A stretch of DNA of 64,000 nt from Posidoniimonas polymericola (lineage in GTDB: Bacteria > Planctomycetota > Planctomycetia > Pirellulales > Lacipirellulaceae), in the NCBI RefSeq assembly GCF_007859935.1, contig NZ_SJPO01000002.1:248001-312000 (forward strand), given 5' to 3'. Position numbers and translations under genes: made by a program. Shown in pieces: positions 43,162 to 51,511 of the stretch. The notes under the pieces are model-generated. The model was not told where the DNA came from. It searched no databases and saw only the letters and a program-made list of their open reading frames with translations. Every line of letters begins with the position of its first letter. Positions within the stretch are counted from its first letter, which is position 1.

Positions 43162-43199
43162 AGCGCCGTGCCTCCGGCACGCGGCAGAGCCGCGGCGCT
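43162..43199. repeat. Perfect 38-base three-way-junction palindrome
   Basis: The sequence folds with every base in a stem or tri-loop: AGCGCC / GGCGCT closing stem (43162-43167 with 43194-43199), then GTGCC-TCC-GGCAC (43168-43180) and GCGGC-AGA-GCCGC (43181-43193). It lies between two minus-strand genes. Confidence 0.6.
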
Positions 43200-43220
43200 A
43201 AGTGAGAACCGGGGATTCGA

Positions 43221-43493
43221 TCACTTATCCGAGTGCCCCAATGATTTCCCTGGCGCGATAGCGTCGCGGACCCGCTGCTTGAGGACCTTGATCTCCGGAA
43301 ACCCGCCATCATGCTCGCGGGACCAGACCCGCTGGCCCTCCACGGCGATCTCGAACACGCCCCCCTCGCCCGGTTTCAAGGTCACACCGCCCAGCTCCTG
43401 CTCGAAGGTCGATAGCAGCTCCTGGGCCATCCACGCCGCACGCAGCATCCACCGGCAGCCGGTGCAGTAGGTGATCTGAATGGTGGGTTTCAT
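43221..43493 (-). CDS. SelT/SelW/SelH (Rdx) family protein
   Basis: About 90 residues from the ATG at 43493. An ATG at 43517 would add MRPTVKPT, and longer frames add repeat-like sequence. The thioredoxin-like CxxC motif is near the start (ITYCTGCRWMLRAAWMAQELL), in the place where selenoproteins carry CxxU; here Cys replaces Sec. The family end GGVFEIAVEGQRVWSREHDGGFPEIKVLKQRVRD is clear. These small redox proteins are thought to protect against oxidative stress. Confidence 0.88.
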   Translation of the reverse strand: MKPTIQITYCTGCRWMLRAAWMAQELLSTFEQELGGVTLKPGEGGVFEIAVEGQRVWSREHDGGFPEIKVLKQRVRDAIAPGKSLGHSDK

Positions 43494-43702
43494 GGTCGGT
43501 TTCACGGTCGGTCTCATCGTGGGGGCGATCGGATGCGTGGCTCGCCAGGGAGGTTCCCAGCCCCCGCGGGGGACGCCCGAATTATTGACGCTAACCAGGG
43601 TGCGGTGGCGCCCCAATTGCTATACTGCTGGCAAATAATCCTCACCCGTTCGCGGCGCCGCACACCCGGTCGGGCTCACTCGTTCCAGGATCGACTTTTA
43701 CC

Positions 43703-44617
43703 ATGGCCAGATTGCGTATTCCGATGCCAACCCGTGGGCGGAGTTCCGGCAGCTACGGCCGCAGCAGCGGGCGGGGGATGTTCGGCGGCGGCCTGAAGAT
43801 GCGGCTGCTGATCGCCGCCGGCCTGGCGATCTTCGCGCTGATCTCCTACTACGGCAGCCCCGGCGACAAGAACCAGATCACCGGCGAAACCGAACGCGTC
43901 GCGATGGCCGACGAGGAGCAGGAGATGGCCCTCGGCGCCCAGGCCGCTCCGGAGATGATCCAACAGCACGGCGGGGCGAGCCGGGGCGCGGGCGCCGAGC
44001 GGGTCCGGCAGATGGGCATCCGGCTGTTGGGGGGACTCGAGGACTACATCGCCAAGATCGAGCAAGAAAAAGGGATCGATCTCGAGAACCCGTACAACTT
44101 CAACTTCACCCTGCTGGCCGACCCGCAAACAGTCAACGCGTTTGCGCTGCCTGGCGGCCAAGTGTTCATCACCGAGGCGCTCTACCGCCGCCTCGAAACC
44201 GAGGGCGAGCTGGCCGGCGTTTTGGGCCACGAGATCGGCCACGTGATTGAGCGGCACGGCAACAAGCGGATGGCCCAGCAGCAGCTGTTCGCCGGGCTGG
44301 CCGCGGCCGGCGGCGTCGCCGGCGGCGACGTCAACAGCCAGCGGATGTCGCAGGCGATCGCCCAAATGGTGAGCATGCAGTACGGCCGCGACGACGAGCT
44401 CGAGAGCGACCGCTGGGGCGTCCGACTGTGCGCGGAAGCGGGCTACGACCCCCGCGCGATGATCGGCCTGATGAAGGTCCTCGAAGAAGCAAGCGGCGGC
44501 GGCGGCCCCCCCGAAATGCTCAGCACGCACCCCAAGCCAGCCAACCGGGTGAAGTACATTCAAGAGGTCATCCAGATGGAATTCCCCAATGGGATTCCCG
44601 AGGGGCTGCGGCCTTAG
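43703..44617 (+). CDS. M48-family zinc metallopeptidase
   Basis: 304 residues. A short basic Gly/Ser-rich N-terminus precedes one membrane anchor (LKMRLLIAAGLAIFALISYYG). The zinc motif HEIGH is at 176-180 (LAGVLGHEIGHVIERHGNKRMAQQQ), and the third ligand Glu lies in RDDELESDRWGVRL. AFALPGGQVFITEALYRR and STHPKPANRVKYIQ are also typical of BepA/LoiP-like members, which control outer-membrane protein quality. The protein is probably periplasmic and anchored by its N-terminus. Confidence 0.92.
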   Translation: MARLRIPMPTRGRSSGSYGRSSGRGMFGGGLKMRLLIAAGLAIFALISYYGSPGDKNQITGETERVAMADEEQEMALGAQAAPEMIQQHGGASRGAGAERVRQMGIRLLGGLEDYIAKIEQEKGIDLENPYNFNFTLLADPQTVNAFALPGGQVFITEALYRRLETEGELAGVLGHEIGHVIERHGNKRMAQQQLFAGLAAAGGVAGGDVNSQRMSQAIAQMVSMQYGRDDELESDRWGVRLCAEAGYDPRAMIGLMKVLEEASGGGGPPEMLSTHPKPANRVKYIQEVIQMEFPNGIPEGLRP

Positions 44618-44690
44618 CAGGTGACCGCGTTGGCCAATGGCCGCCAAACCGTCGCTTGGACCCGCGCCGCAAATCTGTCACGATGGCGGC

Positions 44691-45614
44691 ATGAAGATCT
44701 CCCCTGAATCGACCAAGATTGGCTGGATCGGAACCGGCGTGATGGGCCGCAGCATGGCGGGCCACCTGCAGGCCGCCGGCTACCAGTTGACCGTCTACAA
44801 CCGCACCAATGAGAAGGCCCAGACGCTGCTCGACGGCGGGGCCGCGTGGGCCGACACGCCGCAGACGGTCGCCGCGGCTTCCGACGTAGTGTTCTCGATC
44901 GTCGGCTACCCGGCCGACGTGCGGAGCGTGATCCTCGGCCCCGACGGCGCGCTCGCCGGCGCCAACAGCGGCGCCGTGCTGGTCGACATGACCACCAGCG
45001 AGCCCTCGCTCGCGGTGGAGATTGCCGAGCAGGCCGCCGCCAAGAATGTGGTGAGCATCGACGCGCCGGTCTCTGGCGGCGATGTCGGCGCGAAGAACGC
45101 CGCACTCTCGATCATGATCGGCGGCGACGAGCAGACGGTCGCCGACCTGGGTCCGTTGTGGGAGCTGATGGGCAAGACCATCGTCCACCAGGGCGGCCCC
45201 GGAGCCGGCCAGCACACCAAGTGCGTCAACCAGACCCTGGTCGCCGGCCAGATGGTGAGCGTCTGCGAGTCGCTGCTCTACGCCGCCCAAGCGGGCCTCG
45301 ACCCGGCCACGGTGCTCGAGTCGGTCGGCTCCGGCGCGGCGGGCAGCTGGTCGCTGACCAACCTCGGGCCGCGGATCATCGCCGGCAACTTCGAGCCCGG
45401 CTTCTACATCGAGCACTTCCTCAAGGACATGCGGATCGTGCTCGAGGAGGCCCGCCGCATGAACCTCAGCCTGCCCGGCCTGGCCCTTTGCGACCAACTC
45501 TACCGAGCCGCCGCCGCCCAGGGCCACGCCCGCGACGGCACCCACGCGCTAATGCTGGCGTTGGCGAAGCTGAATGCGGTGGAGTGGGAGACCGGCACGC
45601 CTCCCGGCCGCTAG
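44691..45614 (+). CDS. NAD-binding beta-hydroxyacid dehydrogenase (3-hydroxyisobutyrate dehydrogenase family)
   Basis: 307 residues from the ATG at 44691. The N-terminal Rossmann motif [18 protein letters not shown], the substrate-binding [19 protein letters not shown] and the catalytic-Lys region [15 protein letters not shown] define the family. A C-terminal helical domain has [15 protein letters not shown] and [20 protein letters not shown]. Substrates range from 3-hydroxyisobutyrate to tartronate semialdehyde or glyoxylate; not decidable here. The last ~80 bases recur almost identically at 46737-46826, after the next gene, where they encode the same C-terminal helix with a different ending. 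Confidence 0.9.
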   Translation: MKISPESTKIGWIGTGVMGRSMAGHLQAAGYQLTVYNRTNEKAQTLLDGGAAWADTPQTVAAASDVVFSIVGYPADVRSVILGPDGALAGANSGAVLVDMTTSEPSLAVEIAEQAAAKNVVSIDAPVSGGDVGAKNAALSIMIGGDEQTVADLGPLWELMGKTIVHQGGPGAGQHTKCVNQTLVAGQMVSVCESLLYAAQAGLDPATVLESVGSGAAGSWSLTNLGPRIIAGNFEPGFYIEHFLKDMRIVLEEARRMNLSLPGLALCDQLYRAAAAQGHARDGTHALMLALAKLNAVEWETGTPPGR

Positions 45615-45680
45615 CTAGAATGGGGGTCTGGCGACGGGCGCGCGGTCCCGGCCGGCTGCTCGCAGTTCCTAAGGGTTCTC

Positions 45681-46730
45681 ATGAAACGAACTTTGAGATA
45701 CGCGGCGTTCCTTCTGACGCTCGGCGTCGATATGTTCCTGTCGAGTCCGCGAGTCTTCGCGTCGACGTTCGTCGACCGATTCTTGGAAACCGATCTCCGT
45801 GTCGCTACCTACAACGTGTTCTTTGACGCCAATTTCTCACCCAACGCTCGCACGGACCCGGAGACCCCCGAACGGTTTGCGCGGGTAGTCAACGCGTTGG
45901 ACGCTGACGTGCTCAACCTGCAAGAGATCTACAACCACTCGGCGCAGGATGTCTTTGAGCTGATGTCGGCTGTCGCCCCGCTGCCCGATGGCCAGCAGTG
46001 GCACACCCACCAGTACAGCGACAACGTTATTGTCAGCCGCTACCCATTCAAGTCCGTGAGCGGCCGAAACGGCTGGGCCGAAGCGCTCATCGATCTCCCT
46101 GATCAGCACTACGACGTCGACTTGTTCATCATGAACGATCATTACGCGTGCTGCAACAACGAGTATAGCCGGCAGCTATCAGCGGACCGCATGATCGCCC
46201 ATTTGCAGGACCTCCGCACACCGGGCGGTCGCGTCGACCTCCCCACCCAGACGCCGATTTTGATCCTTGGCGACTTGAACATCGTTCGCTCGGGACGACC
46301 CTTAGAGACCCTGCTTAACGGCGGCGTGGTGTATGAGGGCCAAGACTCCCCGCCCGATTGGGATGGCACTTCTCTTGCTAACGCATTGCCGCTGCACAAT
46401 GGGGTGGGTCCGGAGAACTACACTTGGCGGGACGACAGCGACGTCTTCGACCCAGGGGTGCTCGACTTCGTGCTCTACACCGACAGCGTGCTCACCACCG
46501 CCAACAAGTTCGTCCTCAATTCGACGACCATGTCTGCCACAGACCTCGCCGCCACGGGGCTGCAACCGAACGACGTCTTCGTCCGAGTCGACCGCGGCTT
46601 CTATGATCACCTGCCGGTGGTAGTCGACTTCCGCTCCACCGCAGTGCCCGAACCAAATGCGGTGCTCCTGCTGGTGGTCGGTCTGGCATTTCGATTCAAC
46701 CTAGAACGCAGCAATCGAAGCCGCAATTGA
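45681..46730 (+). CDS. Secreted endonuclease/exonuclease/phosphatase-family protein
   Basis: 349 residues with a signal peptide (RYAAFLLTLGVDMFLSSPRVFAS) and AAGGG before the ATG. The EEP fold shows VATYNVFFDAN, VLNLQEIYNHSAQDVF (metal Glu), FIMNDHYACCNN, ILILGDLNIVRSG (Asp/Asn), LDFVLYTD and a closing YDHLPVVVDF (His). This fold covers DNases and phosphodiesterases, including sphingomyelinases. The C-terminus has a PEP-CTERM-like signal (VPEPNAVLLLVVGLAFRF, then Asn/Arg/Ser), weaker than the one at 43-1359. The gene is flanked by two copies of the 3' end of the upstream dehydrogenase gene. Confidence 0.85.
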   Translation: MKRTLRYAAFLLTLGVDMFLSSPRVFASTFVDRFLETDLRVATYNVFFDANFSPNARTDPETPERFARVVNALDADVLNLQEIYNHSAQDVFELMSAVAPLPDGQQWHTHQYSDNVIVSRYPFKSVSGRNGWAEALIDLPDQHYDVDLFIMNDHYACCNNEYSRQLSADRMIAHLQDLRTPGGRVDLPTQTPILILGDLNIVRSGRPLETLLNGGVVYEGQDSPPDWDGTSLANALPLHNGVGPENYTWRDDSDVFDPGVLDFVLYTDSVLTTANKFVLNSTTMSATDLAATGLQPNDVFVRVDRGFYDHLPVVVDFRSTAVPEPNAVLLLVVGLAFRFNLERSNRSRN

Positions 46731-46736
46731 GCTCAT

Positions 46737-46826
46737 GCCCAGGGCCACGCCCGCGACGGCACCCACGCGCTGATGCTGGCGTTGGCGAAGGTGAATGAGG
46801 TGGAGTGGGCGACTGGCAAGGCGTAG
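46737..46826 (+). pseudogene. Duplicated 3' end of the beta-hydroxyacid dehydrogenase gene
   Basis: An 80-odd-base copy of 45516-45600 with only about six differences. It reads in frame [20 protein letters not shown] then EVEWATGKA and a TAG stop, whereas the intact gene ends [10 protein letters not shown]. No upstream part of the dehydrogenase gene is present here. It is therefore a gene remnant or a duplicated junction marking an insertion or recombination event. Confidence 0.8.
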
Positions 46827-46872
46827 CAATATCTATCATCACGAATAAGTCCAGGCCTATCAGAGCAAACGG

Positions 46873-47475
46873 ATGTTCGATCAGTTCAATTCGAGTTTTC
46901 AGCTGACCAACCTCGAATCCCGCGAATCGAACCAGAGTATTCTGACCGCCGTCGAACCGTACGCTCCAGGATTCTCGCAGCTGATTGGGGACTACGGAGG
47001 CGGGACGTTCGAGAGCGGCCTTTACCGCTTGCACGGCAGCGGCGATCTGATGGCGTGGACAGAGAGCATTACAGCGGTGTTCCCGCGGTTCGCGAACCGC
47101 CTAGTCTGCTTTGCATTCGATTGGCTGGGACGCCACTTCGCTCTTGATCGAAAGCGGGTCGTGGATGGGCGGATGCAGGTGCTGCTGCTCGAACCAGGCG
47201 CCGGGGAAGCGATGCAGGTACCGGCAGACCTCCAAGCGTTTCACAACGTCGAACTCGTCGAATATCGCAACGACGCGCTGGCATCGGACTTCTTCTCTCG
47301 TTGGATCGATTCCGGCGGTGCGCCACCGGCGTACAACCAGTACGTCGGTTACAAGGTTCCCCTGTTTCTCGGTGGCAGTGACGACGAACAAAACCTTGAG
47401 CTTTCCGACATGGACGTGTACTGGACGATTTGTGGGCAGTTGCTTAATAGCTCACGTGGAGAGTCCGCTTCCTAG
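46873..47475 (+). CDS. GAD-like/DUF1851 protein, Tdi1-type immunity family
   Basis: 200 residues. The pattern fits the GAD-like plus DUF1851 proteins: GGGTFESGLYRLHG, FAFDWLGRHFALDR, VLLLEPGAGEAMQVPADLQAFHN, YNQYVGYKVPLFLGGSDDEQNLELSDMDVYWTICGQLL. Tdi1, a member, neutralises a type VI effector DNase in Agrobacterium; many relatives are orphan immunity proteins. No effector or secretion gene is adjacent. The gene is visibly less GC-rich than its surroundings and follows the duplicated dehydrogenase end, suggesting recent acquisition. Confidence 0.75.
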   Translation: MFDQFNSSFQLTNLESRESNQSILTAVEPYAPGFSQLIGDYGGGTFESGLYRLHGSGDLMAWTESITAVFPRFANRLVCFAFDWLGRHFALDRKRVVDGRMQVLLLEPGAGEAMQVPADLQAFHNVELVEYRNDALASDFFSRWIDSGGAPPAYNQYVGYKVPLFLGGSDDEQNLELSDMDVYWTICGQLLNSSRGESAS

Positions 47476-47508
47476 CCGCAGTACAGATCGGAAAGGGTCT
47501 CAAGAATT

Positions 47509-47609
47509 GGGTGCCGGGGGCGCTCCGCGATAGCGGAAGCCCCCGACGCGTCGCGACCGTGTTCCGTCGGCGTTCGGGGGCTTCCCTGACGGGAGCGCCC
47601 CCGGCACCC
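47509..47609. repeat. 101-base nested palindrome upstream of the NamZ-like gene
   Basis: Perfect 18-base outer arms GGGTGCCGGGGGCGCTCC (47509-47526) and its complement (47592-47609), plus inner arms GGAAGCCCCCGA (from 47535) and TCGGGGGCTTCC (to 47585). It ends 15 bases before the ATG of the muramidase-like gene, so its RNA form could affect translation. Confidence 0.65.
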
Positions 47610-47624
47610 TGCACTAGCTCATGC

Positions 47625-48809
47625 ATGACTTCTTCCTCCATCGCCTACGGCGTCGACCAACTCACCCGCGGGGCCGCCACGCTCCCGCCGGGCCGCTACG
47701 GCATGCTCACCAACGACGCCGCTCGGACCGTGGACGGGGCGACGCTGAGCCGCGTGGCGGTCGTGCAGGCGGGCGTCGAACTGCGGCGGCTGTTCTCGCC
47801 GGAGCACGGCATTGCCGCCGACGCGGCCGATGGGGCGAGGGTCGCCGATGGGGTCGACGCGGCGACTGGGTTGGAGATCGTGAGCCTGTACGGCGAGCGG
47901 CTCCGGCCATTGCCCGCGGCGCTCGCCGACCTTGATGGGGTGCTGGTCGACCTGCCGGACATTGGTGCCCGGTTCTACACCTACATCTGGAGCCTGTCGC
48001 ACCTGCTCGAGGTGGGCGGCGAACTCGGGCTGCCGATCACGGTGCTCGATCGGCCGAACCCCATCGGCGGCGACCTGACGGCGGCCGAGGGGCCGCTGCT
48101 CGACGTCGACGCCTGCAGTGGGTTCTTGGGGCGGTACCCGATGCCGGTCAGGCACTCGCTCACGATTGGCGAGCTCGCCCGGCTCTGGAACGCCGAAGAG
48201 CAGCTCGGCGTCGAGCTGACTGTCGTGCCGACCGCCGGCTGGGACCGCGGCGACCATCAGCCGGCGACCGGCGCGCCGTTCGTGCCGACCTCGCCAGCGA
48301 TCGCCTGCTACGAGAGCGCGCTCTTGTACCCGGGCGTCTGCCTGTTCGAGGCGACCAACCTCAGTGTCGGCCGGCGCACGCCGCAAGCCTTCCAGCAGGT
48401 CGGCGCGCCGTGGCTCGACGCCGACGCCGCATGCGAGGCGTTCAACAAGGCCGCCCTGCCGGGAATCGCTAGCGAAGCCGTCGCGTTCACTCCAACCCTC
48501 GAGCCGCACGCGGGCGAGCGCTGCCAAGGCGTGCGACTCATCGTCACCGACCCCGCGGAAGTTCGGCCGGTGGCTGCCGGCTTGGCGCTGCTCGCCATTG
48601 TGATGCGGCAGTCGCCCGGAGCGTTCGCCTGGCGCCCCTACCCGACCGCGGCCAACCCTTCCGGCGAGCGGCACTTCGACCTCTTGGTGGGCCGGCGGGG
48701 CGTCGGCGAGTTGCTCGCCGACAGCCACCGCGACCTGCCGCGGCTCGTCGCCGAGCTGACTGCGGCGCCCGGCTGGCGAGAGCGGGCCGAGCCGCACCTG
48801 CTGTATTAG
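47625..48809 (+). CDS. DUF1343 protein, exo-beta-N-acetylmuramidase NamZ-like
   Basis: 394 residues from the ATG at 47625; the longer frame to 47511 reads through a palindrome. DUF1343 signatures are RYGMLTNDAART, LRRLFSPEHGI, LDGVLVDLPDIGARFYTYIWSL, ITVLDRPNPIGG, PMPVRHSLTIGELARLWN, YPGVCLFEATNLSVGRRTP and a closing HFDLLVGRRGVGELL. NamZ of B. subtilis removes terminal MurNAc from peptidoglycan fragments, a cell-wall recycling step. No signal peptide is seen, so it may act in the cytoplasm or periplasm after uptake. Function by family only. Confidence 0.88.
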   Translation: MTSSSIAYGVDQLTRGAATLPPGRYGMLTNDAARTVDGATLSRVAVVQAGVELRRLFSPEHGIAADAADGARVADGVDAATGLEIVSLYGERLRPLPAALADLDGVLVDLPDIGARFYTYIWSLSHLLEVGGELGLPITVLDRPNPIGGDLTAAEGPLLDVDACSGFLGRYPMPVRHSLTIGELARLWNAEEQLGVELTVVPTAGWDRGDHQPATGAPFVPTSPAIACYESALLYPGVCLFEATNLSVGRRTPQAFQQVGAPWLDADAACEAFNKAALPGIASEAVAFTPTLEPHAGERCQGVRLIVTDPAEVRPVAAGLALLAIVMRQSPGAFAWRPYPTAANPSGERHFDLLVGRRGVGELLADSHRDLPRLVAELTAAPGWRERAEPHLLY

Positions 48810-48833
48810 TCCCCGAACGGCTAAGGGAGCTTG

Positions 48834-48914
48834 AAATGGGGACTGGCTCGCAACCGCAAGGCAGACAGTCGTCGCGTGGCGAGCTCGAATGCGGTTGAGT
48901 GCCGGTCCCCATTT
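48834..48914. repeat. REP-like element, copy 2
   Basis: Ends AAATGGGGACTGGC (48834) and GCCGGTCCCCATTT (48914) are complementary with one mismatch, and CGCAACCGC pairs with GCGGTTGAG further in, giving a stem of about 22 bp. Same family as 33230-33309 and 48943-49024. Confidence 0.65.
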
Positions 48915-48942
48915 CTAGCGGCGCTCTAGGAATGGACCGTCG

Positions 48943-49024
48943 CAAAAGCGGGACAGGTACGAGGCCGTGGCGGACCCTTGCAGGTTCAAGCCAGCAGCGG
49001 GCCTTGAGCCAGTCCCCCTTTTTC
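48943..49024. repeat. REP-like element, copy 3
   Basis: Left end AAAAGCGGGACAGGTACGAGG and right end CCTTGAGCCAGTCCCCCTTTTT are imperfect complements. It follows copy 2 by about 30 bases. Together the two copies fill the 327-base gap before the AspT-like gene. Confidence 0.6.
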
Positions 49025-49136
49025 GACTCACCGGCTGGTAGTACTACGCATCCAGCAGGAGGCGCTGGGGGGCGGACCCAAATCGAGGTATATTGCTGGT
49101 CCCGCCTCGCGTTCCTCACCTCGCGACCCCGCCCCA

Positions 49137-50735
49137 ATGGATCAGCTAGTTACCCAGTTCAACGAGCAGCCGGTGCTCGCCCTCTCGGCCCTAATCGCGG
49201 CCGGCATGCTGCTGGGGCGGATCAAGTGGTGGGGGATCTCGCTGGGGGCATCCGGCGTGCTGTTCGCCGCGATGCTGATGGGGCACTGGGGCGTGGTGCT
49301 GCCGAAGGCGTTCACGGCGCTCGGCGTGGTGCTGTTCACCTACTCGGTCGGCCTGCAAGCCGGGCCGCACTTTGTCCGCACGGTCAAACGCTACGGCCTG
49401 TCGTACCTCGTGCTGGCTGTGTTCACGCTCGGTGTGGCCTGGATTGCCGCGTTCGGCTGCGCCAAGCTGCTCGGCATCAACGCGATGCTCACCACCGGCA
49501 TCTACACCGGCGCGCTGACTTCGACGCCGGGCCTGGCGGCCTCGCTCCAAACGCTCAAGGACCCGACCATCTCGGTCGGCTACGGCGTCGCGTACCCGCT
49601 GGGCGTCATCGGCGTGGTGCTGTTCGTGCAGGTCGCCCCCCGTGTCCTGAAGATCGACTGGCAGAAGGAAATCGAGCGTTCCAACCAGGGCAACGGCCAG
49701 CCCAGCATCGAGGCCGTGTGGCTGCGGATCACCAACCCGCAGATCGAGGGGAAGACCATCGGCGAGGTCGAGGCGGCGGCGGTCTCCGACGCGGTGATCT
49801 CGCGGGTGATCGACACCTACGTGGCGATGACCCCGCAGGCCTCGACCCGCCTGTGCGTCGACCAGCACGTGCGGATCGTCGGCACAGAGGCCGAGATCGA
49901 CAAGCTCGAGCTGCTGCTCGGCCCCCGCGAGCCGGGCTTCAAGGAGCCGAAGTCGGTGATCTCGTCCGCCACGCTGATCGTCACTGAGGAGGCGATCTGC
50001 GGCAAGAGCCTCGAGAGCCTGCACCTCCGCGAGCGGCACGGCGTGACGATCTCGCGGATCTGGCGGGACGAGTTCGAGTTCGTGCCGCAGGGCCGCACCA
50101 CGCTGCAGTTCGGCGACGAGGTGCGCGTCGTCGGTGACGTGGCCGACCTCGCCCGGATCGAGCCGATCATCGGCCACCAGGCGCAGCGGCTCAACGAGAC
50201 CCCATTCCTGCCGTTTGCCCTCGGCCTGCTGGCCGGCGTGGTGGTGGGCGACATCCCGATCACTCTCTCGCCGGCCGTGTCGTTCAAGCTCGGCATGGCG
50301 GGCGGGCCGCTCACCGCCGGCCTGATCGCGGGGCACTTCGGCCGGATCGCGAAGATCAACTTCCGCATGCCGGTCGCCGCCCGGCGGTTCGTCAACGACC
50401 TCGGCCTGATCCTGTTCCTCGGCGGCGCCGGGTGCGACGCCGGCGCCAGCTTCTGGGAGGTGATCCAGAGCCAGGGGGCGAGCCTGCTGTTGGCCTCGGC
50501 GATTGTCACCATCGCCCCGCTGGCCGGCGCCTGGGGCCTGGCCCGCTACGCCTTCCGCTGGGACGCGCTCAACAGCCTCGGCGCCGTGTGCGGCGCGATG
50601 ACCAGCACGCCCGGCCTGGGCGCCGTGACCCGCGTGGCCGACTCGTCGGCCCCGTCGACTGCCTACGTGGCGGTGTACCCGGTGGCGCTCTTGGCAGTGA
50701 CGCTGCTGGCGCCGCTGTTGGGCAAGCTGCTGTAG
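49137..50735 (+). CDS. AspT/YbjL-family transporter with two RCK-C domains
   Basis: 532 residues. The N-terminal membrane half carries GALTSTPGLAAS and the C-terminal half AMTSTPGLGAV, the repeated family hallmark. Between them, two cytoplasmic TrkA-C (RCK-C) domains span about 195-345 (EGKTIGEVEAAAVSDAVISRV; CGKSLESLHLRERHGVTISRIWR). This is the layout of the aspartate:alanine exchanger family and its YbjL/YidE relatives, whose substrates are mostly unknown. A strong palindromic terminator lies 85 bases after the stop. Confidence 0.88.
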   Translation: MDQLVTQFNEQPVLALSALIAAGMLLGRIKWWGISLGASGVLFAAMLMGHWGVVLPKAFTALGVVLFTYSVGLQAGPHFVRTVKRYGLSYLVLAVFTLGVAWIAAFGCAKLLGINAMLTTGIYTGALTSTPGLAASLQTLKDPTISVGYGVAYPLGVIGVVLFVQVAPRVLKIDWQKEIERSNQGNGQPSIEAVWLRITNPQIEGKTIGEVEAAAVSDAVISRVIDTYVAMTPQASTRLCVDQHVRIVGTEAEIDKLELLLGPREPGFKEPKSVISSATLIVTEEAICGKSLESLHLRERHGVTISRIWRDEFEFVPQGRTTLQFGDEVRVVGDVADLARIEPIIGHQAQRLNETPFLPFALGLLAGVVVGDIPITLSPAVSFKLGMAGGPLTAGLIAGHFGRIAKINFRMPVAARRFVNDLGLILFLGGAGCDAGASFWEVIQSQGASLLLASAIVTIAPLAGAWGLARYAFRWDALNSLGAVCGAMTSTPGLGAVTRVADSSAPSTAYVAVYPVALLAVTLLAPLLGKLL

Positions 50736-50774
50736 AAAGCGCCCATTCCGATCCGCGGCCAATCGGAGGAACGC

Positions 50775-50885
50775 TAGGCCCGGCATTCGTGCCGGGTCCC
50801 ATGGCTTAAGCCAACGATCAAGCCCCGTTAACGGGGCTTTTCGCCTTTATTCGCCACCGCTGACCCGGCATGAATGCCGGGCCTA
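50775..50885. repeat. Inverted repeats flanking a bidirectional terminator
   Basis: 24-base arms (50775-50798 and 50862-50885), TAGGCCCGGCATTC-G/A-TGCCGGGTC, complementary with one mismatch. Each arm is itself nearly palindromic. They bracket the perfect palindrome at 50820-50839 in the gap between convergent genes. Confidence 0.6.
50820..50841. terminator. Bidirectional intrinsic terminator
   Basis: Perfect 20-base palindrome AAGCCCCGTTAACGGGGCTT followed by TT on the plus strand. It lies between the convergent AspT-like gene and the ankyrin gene, as expected for a shared terminator; the T run is short. Confidence 0.6.
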
Positions 50886-50943
50886 AGGCACGCTAGCCAA
50901 CCGCAAGCATCGCGGCTTTTGCGCGTCGTAGGCCTCGCCCCTA

Positions 50944-51444
50944 CTAACGCCGAACCTGGTGCTTCTCCAACACCGTGGCGAGCTCTGTCTCCGCGCCAAC
51001 CGGCCAGGCGTCGAACACCGATTCCCCAAAGACGCTTTCGTAGTTGGGGTCAGCGCCATGGGTGAGCAGGAGGTCCACCAAGGCGGCGTTGCCCGACTGG
51101 ACCGCTGTTGCCAGTGGGGCGCCAAGAGCTCCGCACGCGGCGGATACGTCGGCGCCGGCGTCGAGCAAGGCCTCGGCGATCTCCGGGTAGTTGAGCACAC
51201 AAGCGTAGTGCAGCGGCGTCGTGCCGCAGTCATCGTCGCGGAAGTTGGCATCGAAGCCGTGCTTCAAGCAAAATTCAATGCCGGCCAGAAAACGCTCGAT
51301 CACTAGGAAGTTCAGCACACACTCGTCGCCGAGCCAGGTCGCGGTGCGCAGGCCCGGGTACTTGGCGAGCAACCGTTCGGCGGCGGCGTGGTCGTTAACC
51401 GTGGCGTCGATGAACTGGCCGACAATCTCTCGCGGTAGGGTCAT
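50944..51444 (-). CDS. Ankyrin-repeat protein
   Basis: 166 residues from the ATG at 51444; the upstream in-frame start adds an Arg-rich tail. After an N-terminal helical part (VGQFIDATVNDHAAAERLLAKYPGL), at least three ankyrin repeats are readable: GTTPLHYACVLNYPEIAEALLDAGADVSA, GAPLATAVQSGNAALVDLLLTHGADPN and a degenerate last one. Ankyrin repeats mediate protein contacts. The partner is unknown. The adjacent upstream gene on this strand is an unknown protein 67 bases away. Confidence 0.8.
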   Translation of the reverse strand: MTLPREIVGQFIDATVNDHAAAERLLAKYPGLRTATWLGDECVLNFLVIERFLAGIEFCLKHGFDANFRDDDCGTTPLHYACVLNYPEIAEALLDAGADVSAACGALGAPLATAVQSGNAALVDLLLTHGADPNYESVFGESVFDAWPVGAETELATVLEKHQVRR

Positions 51445-51511
51445 GCGTCGATGGCGGCTTTTGGAGCTCTGCTTCCCACACCAATAGGAAAGGCGTCGGG
51501 CGCAGCCTGAC

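Noticed and set aside
49191..50786. 531-residue minus-strand frame opposite the AspT-like gene
   Set aside because: Shadow frame; the opposite strand encodes a complete transporter with repeated TSTPGL motifs.
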